Origin: Thermococcus peptonophilus
GTDB taxonomy: Archaea > Methanobacteriota_B > Thermococci > Thermococcales > Thermococcaceae
NCBI RefSeq assembly: GCF_001592435.1
Contig: NZ_CP014750.1
Coordinates: 186,001 to 250,000, forward strand
Length of the DNA: 64,000 nt
Reading direction: 5' to 3'
Shown: piece by piece, positions 26,577 through 36,938 of the stretch
Numbering within the stretch: position 1 is the stretch's first letter
Layout: each line of letters begins with the position of its first letter
Translations under genes and position numbers: made by a program
The notes under the pieces: model-generated
Seen by the model: the letters and a program-made list of their open reading frames with translations, nothing else
Databases searched by the model: none
Told to the model about the DNA's origin: nothing

Positions 26577-27398
26577 TCACCTCCTAAACAAGAGTGCGCC
26601 ATAGACTATGCCCAGCATTATCGTGGCTATACCGCTTGGTGGTATGGCAGTGAAGTAAGCAAGAACCACTGACGTAAGCTGGACTGTTAAGGTTAAGAGA
26701 AGACTTATGCCAAGAACGTTCCTGAGGTCAGAGCTTATCATCAGCGCTATCGCACCGGGAAGGATCGCAACTACCTGGAGCGTTATCAGACCAACCGTCT
26801 GGACTATAAGAGCACCGATTACACCAACGAGAACGTAGAGGATCGTGAGATATGCCCTTGCGTTGCCCCCGTAGCTCTCAACTCCCTCCATGTCAAAGCT
26901 GATGTACAGAAAGTCGCGGTAGAGGAGCAGCAGGACGAAGAATACGATGGCCCCTCCAACGATAAGGATTGTCAGGTCGTCGAGGGTGACGAGGAATATA
27001 TCGCCGGTTAGATATGAGACTATGCTTTGTGTCAGCGGGAAGTAGGGTCTCGTAGCCATGACCTTGTAGAGGACGCCGAAGCCAAGGACAGTGAGCCCAG
27101 CGACAAAGCTGGAAACTATACCAACAGCGGAGTCGGAGGTGAATCCTATCTTCTCCAGCTGGGCTATGAGGATGACTAGGAGCGTTGTCACTACTAAGGC
27201 CGTGAGAATGACGAGGCCGTAGTTGTTGAGGAGAAGGGCCAGTATCATTCCCAGGACTGCACCGAAGAGAAGGGCGTGAAAGAGGGCGTGGGTCAGGAAT
27301 GCAAGACCCTTCGTGTTGATTATCGGGCTTAGAAGTCCGAGGAGGACGCTGACCATTATGCTCGCGAGGAGAGCCCTGATGAGAAACTCTGGGATCAT
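26577..27398 (-). CDS. Metal ABC transporter permease (ZnuB/MntB type)
   Basis: A membrane permease of 273 aa with about eight hydrophobic segments and the family landmarks HALFHALLFGAVLGM, GIVSSFVAGLTVLGFG and LQVVAILPGAIALMIS. By family it imports zinc, manganese or iron using the ATPase encoded just upstream. Its ATG lies in a four-base ATGA overlap with that gene. No substrate-binding protein is encoded in the visible neighbourhood, so the partner must lie elsewhere or the pair has another binding subunit. Confidence 0.88.
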   Translation of the reverse strand: MIPEFLIRALLASIMVSVLLGLLSPIINTKGLAFLTHALFHALLFGAVLGMILALLLNNYGLVILTALVVTTLLVILIAQLEKIGFTSDSAVGIVSSFVAGLTVLGFGVLYKVMATRPYFPLTQSIVSYLTGDIFLVTLDDLTILIVGGAIVFFVLLLLYRDFLYISFDMEGVESYGGNARAYLTILYVLVGVIGALIVQTVGLITLQVVAILPGAIALMISSDLRNVLGISLLLTLTVQLTSVVLAYFTAIPPSGIATIMLGIVYGALLFRR

Positions 27399-28186
27399 AT
27401 CCGCTCACCACCCACGTGGACATGGAAGTCTCCGGTTATACAGTAGACCTTTCCTCCAATCGGGATCACCTTTGCCATCGGGCCGTAGACTGACTTTATA
27501 ACTTCATCAGTTAGTACTTCTTCGGGCCTACCAAAGGCTATCAGCCTCTTGTTTATGAGCATCACGAGGTCCCCTATCTCCAAGAGAGGGTTGATGTCGT
27601 GGGTCGTAATTATCATCGTTACTCCTCTCTCACGCTTTATCTTGCTGAGGACGTTGGCAACTTCAGCTCTGGCACTGGGATCAAGGGCTGAAAGCGGCTC
27701 ATCGAGGAGGAGAAGCTTTGGATCGCTCATGAGTGCCCTCGCGAGGAGAACTCTCTGCTTTTGACCACCAGAAAGCTCGCGGAAGAGCCTGTCTTCGATT
27801 CCGCCGAGGCCGACGAACTCCAGAACTTTTTCGGCTTTCTCTACTACCTCCCCCGGAATCTTGAAGTGGACGAAGCCCCTTCCGTAAACGCCGCCCATGG
27901 CAACGACCTCGAGGGCCGTTAGAGGCACTCTCTCGTTCAAGCTCTGGCTCTGGGGGACGTAGCCTATCAGATCCCTCGCCTTGCATGGGGGCTTTTCGAA
28001 CACCCGGAGCTCCCCAGTGTACTCTCTGTGAAAGCACGCTATGGTCTTTAGAAGAGTAGTTTTCCCGGCCCCGTTTGGCCCAAGGAGGAGCAGTGTTTTT
28101 CCTTCCTCCAGAGTGAACGTTACATCGCTCAAGGCGGGACGTCCGCTGTATAAGATCGTTAGATTCCCGGCTTCAACCGCTTTCAT
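27395..28186 (-). CDS. Metal ABC transporter ATP-binding protein (ZnuC type)
   Basis: An ATPase of 263 aa. The Walker A motif is LGPNGAGKTTLLK, the Q-loop is in YVPQSQSLNE, the signature is ELSGGQKQRVLLARAL, Walker B is LLLLDEPLSALD and the switch histidine is in TTHD. It energises the adjacent permease. ATG 28186 is supported by GGAGG six bases upstream and replaces the longer in-frame start at 28204. The transcript seems to run on through the permease gene into rnhB. Confidence 0.92.
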   Translation of the reverse strand: MKAVEAGNLTILYSGRPALSDVTFTLEEGKTLLLLGPNGAGKTTLLKTIACFHREYTGELRVFEKPPCKARDLIGYVPQSQSLNERVPLTALEVVAMGGVYGRGFVHFKIPGEVVEKAEKVLEFVGLGGIEDRLFRELSGGQKQRVLLARALMSDPKLLLLDEPLSALDPSARAEVANVLSKIKRERGVTMIITTHDINPLLEIGDLVMLINKRLIAFGRPEEVLTDEVIKSVYGPMAKVIPIGGKVYCITGDFHVHVGGERI

Positions 28187-28364
28187 TTTTCCTCCCGTAC
28201 TCACAATATTCAGCTCTCTTTTAAACTTTGATGTGTACTAAGTGGACAGAATTGTGAATCTCTTTTTGCAAAAATTTTTTAAACCTCTGTCATTATGGGC
28301 TTTGGAGAATTTTTGCAGGGCTAAGCTTATAAGCCCTCACCACGACTCACTGGAGGTGATGCTC

Positions 28365-28718
28365 ATGGCAGGTAAAAAGAAGAACGACAGGCATGTTGAA
28401 GGTGATGAGGTAATTCGCGTTCCTCTCCCTGACAGGAGTAAGGGGCAGCTCTTCGGAGTTATTGAGCAGGCCCTCGGAGCCGGGTGGATGGACGTCCGCT
28501 GTGAGGACGGCAAGGTAAGGAGATGCAGAATCCCAGGTAAGCTCAAGAGGAGGATGTGGATGCGCGTTGGCGATGTTGTCATCGTCCAGCCCTGGCCCGT
28601 CCAGACCGACGAGCGTGGGGACATCGTCTACCGCTACACGAGAACCCAGGTGGACTGGCTCCTGAGGAAGGGCAAGATAACCCAGGACTTCCTCAGCGGC
28701 GGCGAGCTCCTCTTCTGA
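28365..28718 (+). CDS. eif1A: Translation initiation factor aIF-1A
   Basis: A ribosomal initiation factor of 117 aa with an OB fold. After a basic tail (KKKNDRH) come [21 protein letters not shown] and the [22 protein letters not shown] core, which bind the small-subunit A site. A C-terminal helix follows ([17 protein letters not shown]). ATG 28365 after GGAGGTGA is the usual start; ATG 28359 is less well spaced. The TATA box GCTTATAAGC (about 28325-28334) lies upstream. It leads a collinear run of information-processing genes. Confidence 0.96.
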   Translation: MAGKKKNDRHVEGDEVIRVPLPDRSKGQLFGVIEQALGAGWMDVRCEDGKVRRCRIPGKLKRRMWMRVGDVVIVQPWPVQTDERGDIVYRYTRTQVDWLLRKGKITQDFLSGGELLF

Positions 28719-28749
28719 GCCGCTTTTCACCGATTAGCAGGGATGGACA

Positions 28750-29526
28750 ATGAGGGAAGACTTCCTCGACAGGGAAATCGAGGAGATGCTCGGCCTCAGG
28801 GAGAGGCGGGAAAAGGACAGCGAGCTCTACAAGATAGCCAACGAGGTCTTTGATAAGACGACGAAGGAAACGCTTGCCTACCTTCACAGGAGAGGGAAGA
28901 TAGAGACTCTCTACGGGGTCATCAGCACCGGAAAAGAGGCCAACGTCTTCGCGGGAATTGACAGCGAGGGGGAGAAGATAGCGGTCAAGATATACAGGAC
29001 TTACACCACAGAGTTCAGGCGGATATGGGAGTACCTGGCGGCCGATCCAAGGATCGGCTACCTTCCGAAGGACATGAGGAAGCTCGTCTTCGTGTGGACT
29101 AGGAGGGAGTTCAAGAACCTCCAGAGGGCGATAAAATATGCGGTCAGGGTTCCAGAGCCCGTGATCTTTAGAAACAACGTCCTCGTCATGGAGTTCGTCG
29201 GCGATGAACTGCCCGCCCCCCGGCTCAAGGACATGGAGAAGGAGTTAAATAGAGAGGACTTTGAGGAGCTTTACGACTTCACGATGGGCGTTATAGAGCG
29301 CCTGTGGAAGCGCGGCGACATGGTTCACGGCGACCTGAGCGAGTACAACATACTCCTCCACGATGGACCGGTGGTGATAGACTGGTCGCAGGCCACCGTG
29401 AAGAGGAACAGAATGAGCCTTGAACTCCTGAGGAGGGACATAAACAACATCACTAACTACTTCAGGAAGAAGGGGGTTGATGTTGAAAATCCAGAGGAGA
29501 AGTTCCGCGAGCTTGTTGAGAGGTGA
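28750..29526 (+). CDS. RIO-family serine protein kinase (Rio1 type)
   Basis: A 258-aa atypical kinase or ATPase involved in small ribosomal subunit maturation. The N-terminal part is a short helical segment. The glycine loop reads STGKEANVFAG, with a catalytic Lys in IAVKIYR, the hinge in VLVMEFVGD, the catalytic loop VHGDLSEYNILL and the metal loop VIDWSQA. ATG 28750 follows GGGATGG. Its neighbours aIF-1A and the KH-domain protein have linked ribosome-assembly roles. Confidence 0.93.
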   Translation: MREDFLDREIEEMLGLRERREKDSELYKIANEVFDKTTKETLAYLHRRGKIETLYGVISTGKEANVFAGIDSEGEKIAVKIYRTYTTEFRRIWEYLAADPRIGYLPKDMRKLVFVWTRREFKNLQRAIKYAVRVPEPVIFRNNVLVMEFVGDELPAPRLKDMEKELNREDFEELYDFTMGVIERLWKRGDMVHGDLSEYNILLHDGPVVIDWSQATVKRNRMSLELLRRDINNITNYFRKKGVDVENPEEKFRELVER

Positions 29527-29530
29527 GATT

Positions 29531-30247
29531 ATGGACGAGTTTGAGAGGCTCCTTAAGAAGTACGAGCGCGTTGATAAAGACGGCAGGTTTGGGAGAGAAG
29601 AGGATGGGGAAGAGATCACTTTCACCGCTCTTGGTGAGCAGGAGGAGTTCGTTAAAATCCCGAAGGAGAGGATAGCGGTACTCATCGGAAAGAAGGGACA
29701 GACGAAGAAGGAGATTGAGAGAAGAACCAAGACAAAGATAGAAGTGGACAGCGAGACCGGTGAAGTCTTCATAACAGCGACGGAAGAAACCGAAGACCCG
29801 CTGGCAGTGTGGAAGGCCAGGGACGTGGTCATGGCAATCGGAAGGGGCTTCTCTCCCGAGAGGGCTTTCAGGCTCTTCAACGAGGGGGAGACCCTTGAGG
29901 TGGTGAACCTCACCGACATCGTTGTCGGCAACGAGAAGAACGCCCTGCCGAGGGTTAGGGGCAGGATCATCGGAAGAAAGGGAAGGACGAGGGAAATCAT
30001 CGAGGAGATGAGCGGTGCCGACATAAGCGTCTACGGAAAGACCGTCGCGATAATCGGGAACCCCATACAGGTTGAAGTGGCTAAGACCGCTGTTGAAAAG
30101 CTCGCTAGGGGTTCCCCGCACGGGGTTGTTTACCGCTACCTTGAGCGGAGGAAGAAAGACCTCGAGCTTGAGGCCACAACCTACTACGAGGCCCTCGAGG
30201 GCAAACTGCCCGAAGACCTTGATGAATCTGGGGAAGAGGAGGAGTGA
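29531..30247 (+). CDS. KH-domain RNA-binding protein (Pno1/Dim2-like)
   Basis: A 238-aa protein with two KH domains. The first carries VLIGKKGQTKKEIERRTKTKI, and the second carries IIGRKGRTREIIEEMSGADI with the canonical GxxG loops. The C-terminus is acidic. Archaeal proteins of this type correspond to eukaryotic Pno1/Dim2, which works in small-subunit rRNA processing alongside Rio1. ATG 29531 with GAGGTGAG upstream is preferred to the earlier in-frame ATG that overlaps rio. Confidence 0.92.
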   Translation: MDEFERLLKKYERVDKDGRFGREEDGEEITFTALGEQEEFVKIPKERIAVLIGKKGQTKKEIERRTKTKIEVDSETGEVFITATEETEDPLAVWKARDVVMAIGRGFSPERAFRLFNEGETLEVVNLTDIVVGNEKNALPRVRGRIIGRKGRTREIIEEMSGADISVYGKTVAIIGNPIQVEVAKTAVEKLARGSPHGVVYRYLERRKKDLELEATTYYEALEGKLPEDLDESGEEEE

Positions 30248-30249
30248 TT

Positions 30250-31953
30250 ATGGCCGAGGCTAACCAGCTATTCAAGGAGTTTAAGATTCAGAGCGTCAGC
30301 GAGTTCTTCAGGCGGAACGCGGCAATGCTCGGCTACACGGGCAAGGTCCGCTCGCTGACAACTTTAGTCCACGAGGCAGTAACCAACTCCCTCGACGCCT
30401 GTGAAGAGGCTGGAATCCCACCCTACGTCAGGGTAGAGATTGAGGAGCTTGGAAACGAGCACTACAAGGTTGTAGTTGAAGACAACGGGCCGGGAATACC
30501 AGAGAAGTACATCACCCACGTCTTCGGGAAGATGCTCGCCGGAACGAAGGCCCACAGGAACATACAGAGCCGCGGTCAGCAGGGTATCGGTATAAGCGGC
30601 GCCGTCATGTTCGCCCAGATAACGAGCGGAAAGGCTACGCGCGTAATAACCTCAACCGGAGACGACGAGATAATTGAGGCATGGGTTAAAATAGACGTTG
30701 ACAAGAACGAGGGTAAAATCGTCAAGAAGGAGAAGCACCCGAACCCGAAGGGCTGGCGTGGGACGAGGATAGAGCTTGAGGTTAAGAACGTCAAGTACAT
30801 GCGCTCCAAGCAGGGTGTCTTCTGGTACCTCAAGCTCACAGCTATAGCCAATCCTCACGCTCACATCGAGCTTATCGAGCCCGACGGAAAGCTCATAGTC
30901 TTCCCGAGGTCGAGCGATGAAGTTCCTGAACCTCCTGTCGAGATGAAGCCTCATCCCAAGGGAGTTCTCACCGATGACGTTTACAGATTAGCCAAGAAGA
31001 CGAGGAGAAACACCGTCAGGAGGTTCCTTATCGGCGAGTTTTCGAGGATAAGTGACAAGAAGGTAGACGAGCTTGTGGAATACATAGCCGCCCTCAGGCT
31101 GATAAAGACCGTGCAGGACAAGAAGCTCCAGGAGCAGTACTACCAGAAGCTCATGGAGGGGCACGTTAAAGCCGTCCTCAGGGCCTTCAGGGGCTACACG
31201 AAGGTCGTCAAGCAGGTAGCGAAGATAATGGAGAAACCCCCCGAGAAGCTCACCTGGCACGAAGCTGAAGAGATAGTCGAGGCCTTCAAGTACATGAAGT
31301 TCCTCGCCCCGCCGACCCACGGTCTGAGGCCCATCGGCGAGGAGAACATCGAGAAGGGCCTTGGAGGAATCCTCAAGCCGGAGTTCGTTACCGCCGTTAC
31401 GAGACCGCCCAAGGTCTATTCCGGCGGTATTCCCTTCCAGGTCGAAGTTGGAATAGCCTACGGCGGTGAGATTCCTGCTGGCTTCGACCTCTACCGCTAC
31501 GCCAACAGGGTGCCGCTCCTCTTCGACGCTGGTTCGTGTGTGACAACTCAAGCGGCCCGCTCCATAGACTGGAAGCGCTATAAAATAGACGACCTCGACA
31601 GGGCCCCGCTCGTCCTTATGATAAACGTCGTTTCAGTCCACGTCCCCTATACAGGAACCGGAAAACAGAGCATAGCGAGCGTTGACGAGATTTACAACGA
31701 GATACGTTTGGCCATAATGGACGCCGCAAGGAGGCTTCAGACTTACCTGAGCGGCAAGCACAGGAGGCTTGCGCAGGTCAAGAGGAAGAAGACCTTCGAG
31801 AAGTACGTCCCCGAGATAGCGAAGGCCTTAAGCGTACTAACCGGAGAACCCGAGGAGAAGATTAAGGAGTACTTCATCAGGTTTATAGAGAGCAGGTTTG
31901 CAAGTCCAGAGGTTGAAGAGGTAGCAGCCGAGGAGGTGGCCGAGTATGCCTAA
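30250..31953 (+). CDS. top6B: DNA topoisomerase VI subunit B
   Basis: ATPase subunit of 567 aa of type IIB topoisomerase, which relaxes and decatenates DNA. The GHKL ATP-binding site is visible as [18 protein letters not shown] (N-box), [13 protein letters not shown] (G1) and [13 protein letters not shown] (G2). A helix-two-turn-helix linker and a transducer domain follow, with the lysine-containing [10 protein letters not shown] switch. ATG 30250 has GGAGGAGTGA upstream. The gene overlaps top6A by eight bases, which favours equal production of both subunits. Confidence 0.97.
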   Translation: MAEANQLFKEFKIQSVSEFFRRNAAMLGYTGKVRSLTTLVHEAVTNSLDACEEAGIPPYVRVEIEELGNEHYKVVVEDNGPGIPEKYITHVFGKMLAGTKAHRNIQSRGQQGIGISGAVMFAQITSGKATRVITSTGDDEIIEAWVKIDVDKNEGKIVKKEKHPNPKGWRGTRIELEVKNVKYMRSKQGVFWYLKLTAIANPHAHIELIEPDGKLIVFPRSSDEVPEPPVEMKPHPKGVLTDDVYRLAKKTRRNTVRRFLIGEFSRISDKKVDELVEYIAALRLIKTVQDKKLQEQYYQKLMEGHVKAVLRAFRGYTKVVKQVAKIMEKPPEKLTWHEAEEIVEAFKYMKFLAPPTHGLRPIGEENIEKGLGGILKPEFVTAVTRPPKVYSGGIPFQVEVGIAYGGEIPAGFDLYRYANRVPLLFDAGSCVTTQAARSIDWKRYKIDDLDRAPLVLMINVVSVHVPYTGTGKQSIASVDEIYNEIRLAIMDAARRLQTYLSGKHRRLAQVKRKKTFEKYVPEIAKALSVLTGEPEEKIKEYFIRFIESRFASPEVEEVAAEEVAEYA

Positions 31954-33103
31954 GCGCAAAATCCACAGGGAAAGACCCAAGGAAAAGTTTTCCTACGATC
32001 CAAAGAGAGTCTTGAAGATGCTCGACGAGCACGCGAGGAAAATCCTTGAGGACATCAAGGCCGGCAAAAACCCGCACTTCGACATCCCGATGCGCGGGCT
32101 GAGCAACGTCTACTTCGATGAGAAATCGAGGCTCATCAGAATGGGTGACAAGCTCTCAAGGCGCTACTTCCTCAACGTGGCCCATACAAGGAAGTTCATG
32201 CAGACACTCCTCATAATGGCCTATGTGAAGAGACTCGTAAGCGAGGGCAAGCACGCGAGCCTTCGTGAAGCCTACTACGCCAACAAGCACACCATTCCAG
32301 GAACAAGGGAGAACACGTTTGAGGATCAGCGCGAGAGCGACCCAATCATTGAGGACCTTGAGAGGATGTTCGGCGTTTTGAGGGAGGAGATGCACATCAC
32401 CGCTGATAGGCGCGGTTACATCTACGGCGACATCGTCATCCGCGATGGTGAGGACGAGTTCAACGCGAGCAAGCTTGGAAGCGGCGGCTGGGCTGTCCCC
32501 GGAACGGTGGAACACATCCAGTTCCCGGAAATCAACGTTGATTATGCCCTTGTCGTCGAGACCGCCGCTATGGCCGACCGTCTCATTGAAGAAAAGTTCC
32601 CAAAGAAGGAAAACGCCCTCATCATAGCCACCCAGGGTCAGGCCTCTCGCGGCGTTAGGAGGCTTATCCACAGGCTCCACTACGAGGAAGGGTTACCTAT
32701 CATCGTCTTCACCGATGGCGACCCCTACGGTTGGTACATCTACTCTACCATAAAGCAGGGCTCGATAAACCTCGCCTACCTCAGTGACAAGCTGGCAACG
32801 CCTGAATCGAAGTTCGTGGGTATGACGATGGACGACATCAAGAAGTACGGCCTCGAGAACGTCACCGAGAAGCTCAAGGGCATCCCGCCGAACAAGAAGG
32901 GCGGCCCAACGGGAGACTACAAGAGAATACTTGAGGAGATGGAATACCCGTGGTTCCAGAACAAGGAGTGGCAACGGCAGCTGAAGCTCGCCCTCAAGTG
33001 GGGAGTCAGGATTGAACAGCAGGCTCTGGCGAACAAGTCCCTCGAGTTCGTCGCGAAGGAGTACCTGCCAGAAAAGATAAACAACGGTGATCTCCTGCCA
33101 TGA
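31946..33103 (+). CDS. top6A: DNA topoisomerase VI subunit A
   Basis: DNA-cleaving subunit of 385 aa, the archaeal relative of Spo11. The 5Y-CAP domain contains [14 protein letters not shown], with the catalytic tyrosine in the YY pair. The Toprim domain has the acidic [15 protein letters not shown]. It acts as an A2B2 tetramer with the preceding gene product. The ATG overlaps the end of top6B, and the stop overlaps the DUF530 start (ATGA). Confidence 0.97.
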   Translation: MPKRKIHRERPKEKFSYDPKRVLKMLDEHARKILEDIKAGKNPHFDIPMRGLSNVYFDEKSRLIRMGDKLSRRYFLNVAHTRKFMQTLLIMAYVKRLVSEGKHASLREAYYANKHTIPGTRENTFEDQRESDPIIEDLERMFGVLREEMHITADRRGYIYGDIVIRDGEDEFNASKLGSGGWAVPGTVEHIQFPEINVDYALVVETAAMADRLIEEKFPKKENALIIATQGQASRGVRRLIHRLHYEEGLPIIVFTDGDPYGWYIYSTIKQGSINLAYLSDKLATPESKFVGMTMDDIKKYGLENVTEKLKGIPPNKKGGPTGDYKRILEEMEYPWFQNKEWQRQLKLALKWGVRIEQQALANKSLEFVAKEYLPEKINNGDLLP

Positions 33104-34344
33104 CGACGACGGAAGAACTCGTAGCCCAGGTCAACAAGATACTGGACGATATCGGGATAGACCTGGGCGAGCTCTTCCAGGAATTCGATCCCGTCAGGTT
33201 AGCCCGCACTCTGAACCGCAACCTTTCCCTCCTTGAGGAGCTTGAGGAGGAGCTTGAGCGCAGGGTGGGTGAAGGCGGCCCTTCAATCCCAGTCGGAGAC
33301 AGAAAAAACCGCGACCCTCACCTCCAGTGGCTCTACAGAAAAAGGCACTACAGGACTCTCGCCCTTGAGAGGCTCCGCTCGGCGATAACGGCCCACAAAA
33401 TCGCGTTAGCTATTCTCGACGCCAACTACACCTTCAAGAGGGGAAGCGGTGAGATAAAGGCGACAGAGATAAAGGACGAAAAAGTAAAGGCCATCAGAAA
33501 ACCCTACAGCATCGGAAGAGTGGAGATACTGCCGTATCTAGCGTACTCCGGAGACGTCCTTAAACTCCTCGCAAGGGAGAGCCTCTCCGTTAGGGATGCA
33601 TTCAAGGAAATAAAGAGCAGGCTGAGAGAGCAAGGAATGGTTAAAACCAGGAGCATAAGGCTTGAGGTGGAGTACTTTGAGAACAACCGCCTTAAGAAGG
33701 CCCACGTCAGCCTTCCCGCCGATGCAGACATTGAGGCCGAGCTGAGAAAGCAGTTCGGGAGGCGCTTCCGCTGGAGGGTTCTCAGCCTCGTCAAGACGAG
33801 AGGAGTGCTCATAAACAACCACTACACGGTGGACAACTTAGCTTTGGCCTACGCCTCATTTAATCCCGAAAAAGGTGCTGAACTGCTGGGACTCGACATA
33901 TTCCGCTACTACTTCCTCACGTCGCCAGCAGACAGGGAAACCCTTGGGGTTTTCCCGGGGATAAAGAGCTGCCTCGACTGCCACTACTCAATCCTCGACC
34001 TGCCTTTCAGGTGGGATCCAAACTTCAAAACGGGTCAGGGAAGCCTCTACGTCATAAGAAAGTGCGAGATGGAGGAACAGCTCGTTGGGAGGAAGAAGGA
34101 CCTCAGCGGTGTCCCGAACTTCCTCCTTGGAGGTGTCCTGCTCTACGGCATAAGCCACTATGACGAGAAGAAGGTCGCGGAGATACTGGGGATTCCGGAG
34201 GACGAGCTTACCGGGGCTATGAAGAAGTTCGTGATATCCGGCCTTGCAAACGTCCTGTTCACCAAGGAGGAGACGAAGAAGTTTGACAAATTCATGCCGA
34301 AGAGCGACAAGGCAAAGCAGTTCCTCGCCCTGCTCCAGGGGTGA
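33100..34344 (+). CDS. DUF530 family protein
   Basis: A 414-aa protein that I recognise as the archaeal DUF530 family, of unknown function. The N-terminal region is helical and charged ([17 protein letters not shown]). The central part is mixed. [17 protein letters not shown] segment supplies a CxxCH motif, with another Cys in VIRKCEMEE, so metal binding is possible (inference). The ATGA overlap with top6A shows tight coupling and suggests a link to DNA topology or chromosome processes, though no direct evidence is visible. Confidence 0.78.
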   Translation: MTTTEELVAQVNKILDDIGIDLGELFQEFDPVRLARTLNRNLSLLEELEEELERRVGEGGPSIPVGDRKNRDPHLQWLYRKRHYRTLALERLRSAITAHKIALAILDANYTFKRGSGEIKATEIKDEKVKAIRKPYSIGRVEILPYLAYSGDVLKLLARESLSVRDAFKEIKSRLREQGMVKTRSIRLEVEYFENNRLKKAHVSLPADADIEAELRKQFGRRFRWRVLSLVKTRGVLINNHYTVDNLALAYASFNPEKGAELLGLDIFRYYFLTSPADRETLGVFPGIKSCLDCHYSILDLPFRWDPNFKTGQGSLYVIRKCEMEEQLVGRKKDLSGVPNFLLGGVLLYGISHYDEKKVAEILGIPEDELTGAMKKFVISGLANVLFTKEETKKFDKFMPKSDKAKQFLALLQG

Positions 34345-34348
34345 TTGG

Positions 34349-34768
34349 ATGAAGGTTAGGGTAAAGGCGAAGACGTACTCTGAACTCATCAGGAAGCTGG
34401 ACGAGGCCCTGAACGAGGATGTGAGCGAGGTTTATGTGAACCTAAGGCCGACAAAGGAGGTAATCGTCAAAATCCTAGAGCGCTCGCCGAACGTCAGGAA
34501 GATCACATGCCCGCCAAGCCTTTACCCGAAGGTGTCCCAAAAAGTCATCATTGCCCTGAACCAGCTTGGAGTGGAGCTTTTACCCGAAAGCTACCCAAGG
34601 GGCAGGCCAAAGAAGTACGATGAGAAGACGGTAAAACAGGTCGTCGAAATGGCCCGGAAGGGCGTGCCCATGAAAGAGATCAGCAGAAAACTCGGAATAC
34701 CGCTCAGAACCGCTTACTATTTGGCAAATTTATACGCTTCTTCCCACACATCTTTTCGCGGAGAGTGA
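34349..34768 (+). CDS. DUF1699 family protein with C-terminal helix-turn-helix
   Basis: A 139-aa protein. Residues 1-85 match DUF1699 (VRVKAKTYSELIRKLDEAL, then VYVNLRPTKEVIVKILERS). The C-terminal part, KYDEKTVKQVVEMARKGVP then MKEISRKLGIPLRTAYYL, is a resolvase/Hin-like helix-turn-helix, so DNA binding is likely. ATG 34349 follows GGGGTGATTGG and lies four bases after the DUF530 stop. It closes the collinear run that starts at aIF-1A. Confidence 0.8.
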   Translation: MKVRVKAKTYSELIRKLDEALNEDVSEVYVNLRPTKEVIVKILERSPNVRKITCPPSLYPKVSQKVIIALNQLGVELLPESYPRGRPKKYDEKTVKQVVEMARKGVPMKEISRKLGIPLRTAYYLANLYASSHTSFRGE

Positions 34769-34792
34769 GTTTTCATACTACCTGGTGCAGTT

Positions 34793-34802
34793 ATGATTAT
34801 AT
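34793..34802 (+). promoter_or_regulatory. TATA box for the McrBC operon
   Basis: GATTATATAG lies about 40 bases before the GTG start at 34836. It gives the defence genes their own promoter, separate from the DUF1699 transcript. Confidence 0.5.
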
Positions 34803-34835
34803 AGGAGTTGCCTCATATTACTCCGGTGGTTTCCT

Positions 34836-36938
34836 GTGGGCAGATTTGAAATTTCCGAAAACGCGCTTGAAAAAATAGCTGAAAGTCTCAGGGAGGAATA
34901 CGAGGGAAGCAACGTCGATTACGTTATCGAAGATATGAAAATTTCGGAAAACGGGGAATATTTATCGGTACTGATAAGGGACGACTACGACTCCCGGTTT
35001 CTCCACCTCTTTGACGCGAAGGGAAGTCCACTTCCTGGGTGGAAAAGCGGGGTTGGAATTCCCTGCCAGGAGGACGTTGTAATTTTTCCGGGCGTTGAAA
35101 ACGTGGCAGTGTTCATGAAGTGTGGGACAGGGGAAATAACACTCTATCCGTTTCAGGATGAAAACCCAAAAGAAAACGCCCTAAGGGTAACTTTCTCAAG
35201 ACTACCCATCTACGTGAGCCTGACCAACATGGAAAGGGTCGTTATTTTTGGCGACATGAGACTGGACTTCAACGCTCCCGGGGATATTGAGACTGTTTTC
35301 ATACCCCGCCTTCAAGGAGGCTATGCTTTCTTCCATGCAATTTACGATACTGAAGACGAGGTCTACATTCTTCACACGTTCAAAGAGCCCGGGAAGAGGA
35401 ACCCCGTGCTTAGGGTAGGGAGGATAAACTACCCGCCCCACCCGTACTACTCCCCGCTCGAGTTCTGGGATGGTGTGGAGACAATTTCAGCCCATTCCCC
35501 TGCTCCTCCAACAAAGGGAGCGATAGGGGACATCATACTGAGGGACAACGAGCCAATTGCAGTTCTCGGAACAAAGCTTGGAAAAGAGCTATACATCCTC
35601 ACCCCAAAGAAAGCAAGGATAATCCCCCTTCCAGGCGAGCTAGTGTTCACGAAGTTTACCGAAAAGGGCCTCTTCCTGCTTATAGGCCAGTTCAGGGGCT
35701 ATCTTTATGGGGGCTTCGTCACCTATGAAGACCTCCTCGGGAAGAGCTCCCTCAAGCTGGAAGACATTGAGGACAGAACGGTCTTCGGTAGGTACAATCC
35801 GGAAGCCGTCGATCCGAAGTTCTCTGGGATTTCAAGAAATGGCAATATCCTGGTCTTAGGGAAGTCTTCGGGAAAGATAAGCGCCAGTGGCAGATTCTAC
35901 TACTACGTCCGCCCGGATTCGAACTATCTATACTCTTACGTGTCCACGGAGACCATCCAGGGGGAAGAGGAGGTTACCTACGATCAGTACACCCAGCTCG
36001 AAGAAGTGCTCAAAAGGTTTGGAGGGATCATCCTTTATGGCCCGCCTGGAACCGGAAAGACAAAACTAGCCCTAGACCTCTCAAAGGGTGCCGATAGGGT
36101 TGAGGTCGTCACTTTCCATCAGTCATACAGTTATGAAGACTTCGTTGAGGGCTTCAGACCTGTCGAAAAGGACGACAAGCTCATCTACGTCGTTGAAGAT
36201 GGAGTACTGAAGAGGCTTGCAGTTGAGGCGATTTTCCACGGCCTCCATCCCAATTCCGGAGAAACTGACTACGAGAAGAAAAAAGAGGTCGTCCTTAACT
36301 ACCTCCAAACTGGGAACGGGACCTTTAAATCGCGTGGGAAGTTCTACCTCATCATAGACGAGATAAACAGGGGAAACATCTCACGGATCCTTGGAGAAGT
36401 CATAACCCTCATTGATCCAGATAAAAGGCTTGGGGCGGAGTACGAGACCAGGATAACCCTCCCATATTCAAGGGAGCCGTTCGCACTGCCGCCCAACCTC
36501 TACATAATCGGGACTATGAACTCAACTGACAGGAGCATTGCCTTCCTAGACATGGCCCTCAGGAGGCGCTTTGCGTTCCTTGAAATACTGCCCCGCCCAG
36601 AGGAGCTCGGTGATATCGAAGTCGGCGGTGTAAACCTCCAGCACCTCCTCTCAACTCTAAACAGGGTAATCGAAGAGGAGCGCGGGAAAGACTACACGAT
36701 AGGTCACGGCTACTTCAGAGAGGTCATAAAGGCGAAGCCGGAGGAGAGGGCAAAGGCCCTAAAGGACGTCTTCTACTACAAGATACTCCCACTGCTCCAG
36801 GAGTACTTCTACGGAAACTGGGAAACGATACGGCGTTCCCTGCCAGGATTCGGGTTCATAGATGAGAAGGGCAGAATAATCGAGATGGACGACGACGAGT
36901 TCATTGAAGCCCTGCGCAAGCTGGTGACCGAGAAATGA
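34836..36938 (+). CDS. McrB-type AAA+ motor with beta-propeller-like N-terminus
   Basis: Motor subunit of 700 aa of a modification-dependent McrBC-type restriction system. The C-terminal third is the McrB AAA+ domain: Walker A GPPGTGKT at 402-409, Walker B and the McrB hallmark in LIIDEINRGNISRILGE, the MNSTDRSIAFLD sensor region (McrB GTPases carry MNTADRS-type) and ALRRRFAFLEI as arginine finger. Residues 30-385 show at least six repeats of about 45-60 residues, each strand-rich (EYLSVLIRDD, NVAVFMKCGTGEITLYPF, GLFLLIGQFRGYLYGG), which I read as beta-propeller blades. This is not the usual short DNA-reading domain. The GTG start has GGTGG upstream. The mcrC start overlaps the stop by four bases. 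Confidence 0.88.
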   Translation: MGRFEISENALEKIAESLREEYEGSNVDYVIEDMKISENGEYLSVLIRDDYDSRFLHLFDAKGSPLPGWKSGVGIPCQEDVVIFPGVENVAVFMKCGTGEITLYPFQDENPKENALRVTFSRLPIYVSLTNMERVVIFGDMRLDFNAPGDIETVFIPRLQGGYAFFHAIYDTEDEVYILHTFKEPGKRNPVLRVGRINYPPHPYYSPLEFWDGVETISAHSPAPPTKGAIGDIILRDNEPIAVLGTKLGKELYILTPKKARIIPLPGELVFTKFTEKGLFLLIGQFRGYLYGGFVTYEDLLGKSSLKLEDIEDRTVFGRYNPEAVDPKFSGISRNGNILVLGKSSGKISASGRFYYYVRPDSNYLYSYVSTETIQGEEEVTYDQYTQLEEVLKRFGGIILYGPPGTGKTKLALDLSKGADRVEVVTFHQSYSYEDFVEGFRPVEKDDKLIYVVEDGVLKRLAVEAIFHGLHPNSGETDYEKKKEVVLNYLQTGNGTFKSRGKFYLIIDEINRGNISRILGEVITLIDPDKRLGAEYETRITLPYSREPFALPPNLYIIGTMNSTDRSIAFLDMALRRRFAFLEILPRPEELGDIEVGGVNLQHLLSTLNRVIEEERGKDYTIGHGYFREVIKAKPEERAKALKDVFYYKILPLLQEYFYGNWETIRRSLPGFGFIDEKGRIIEMDDDEFIEALRKLVTEK

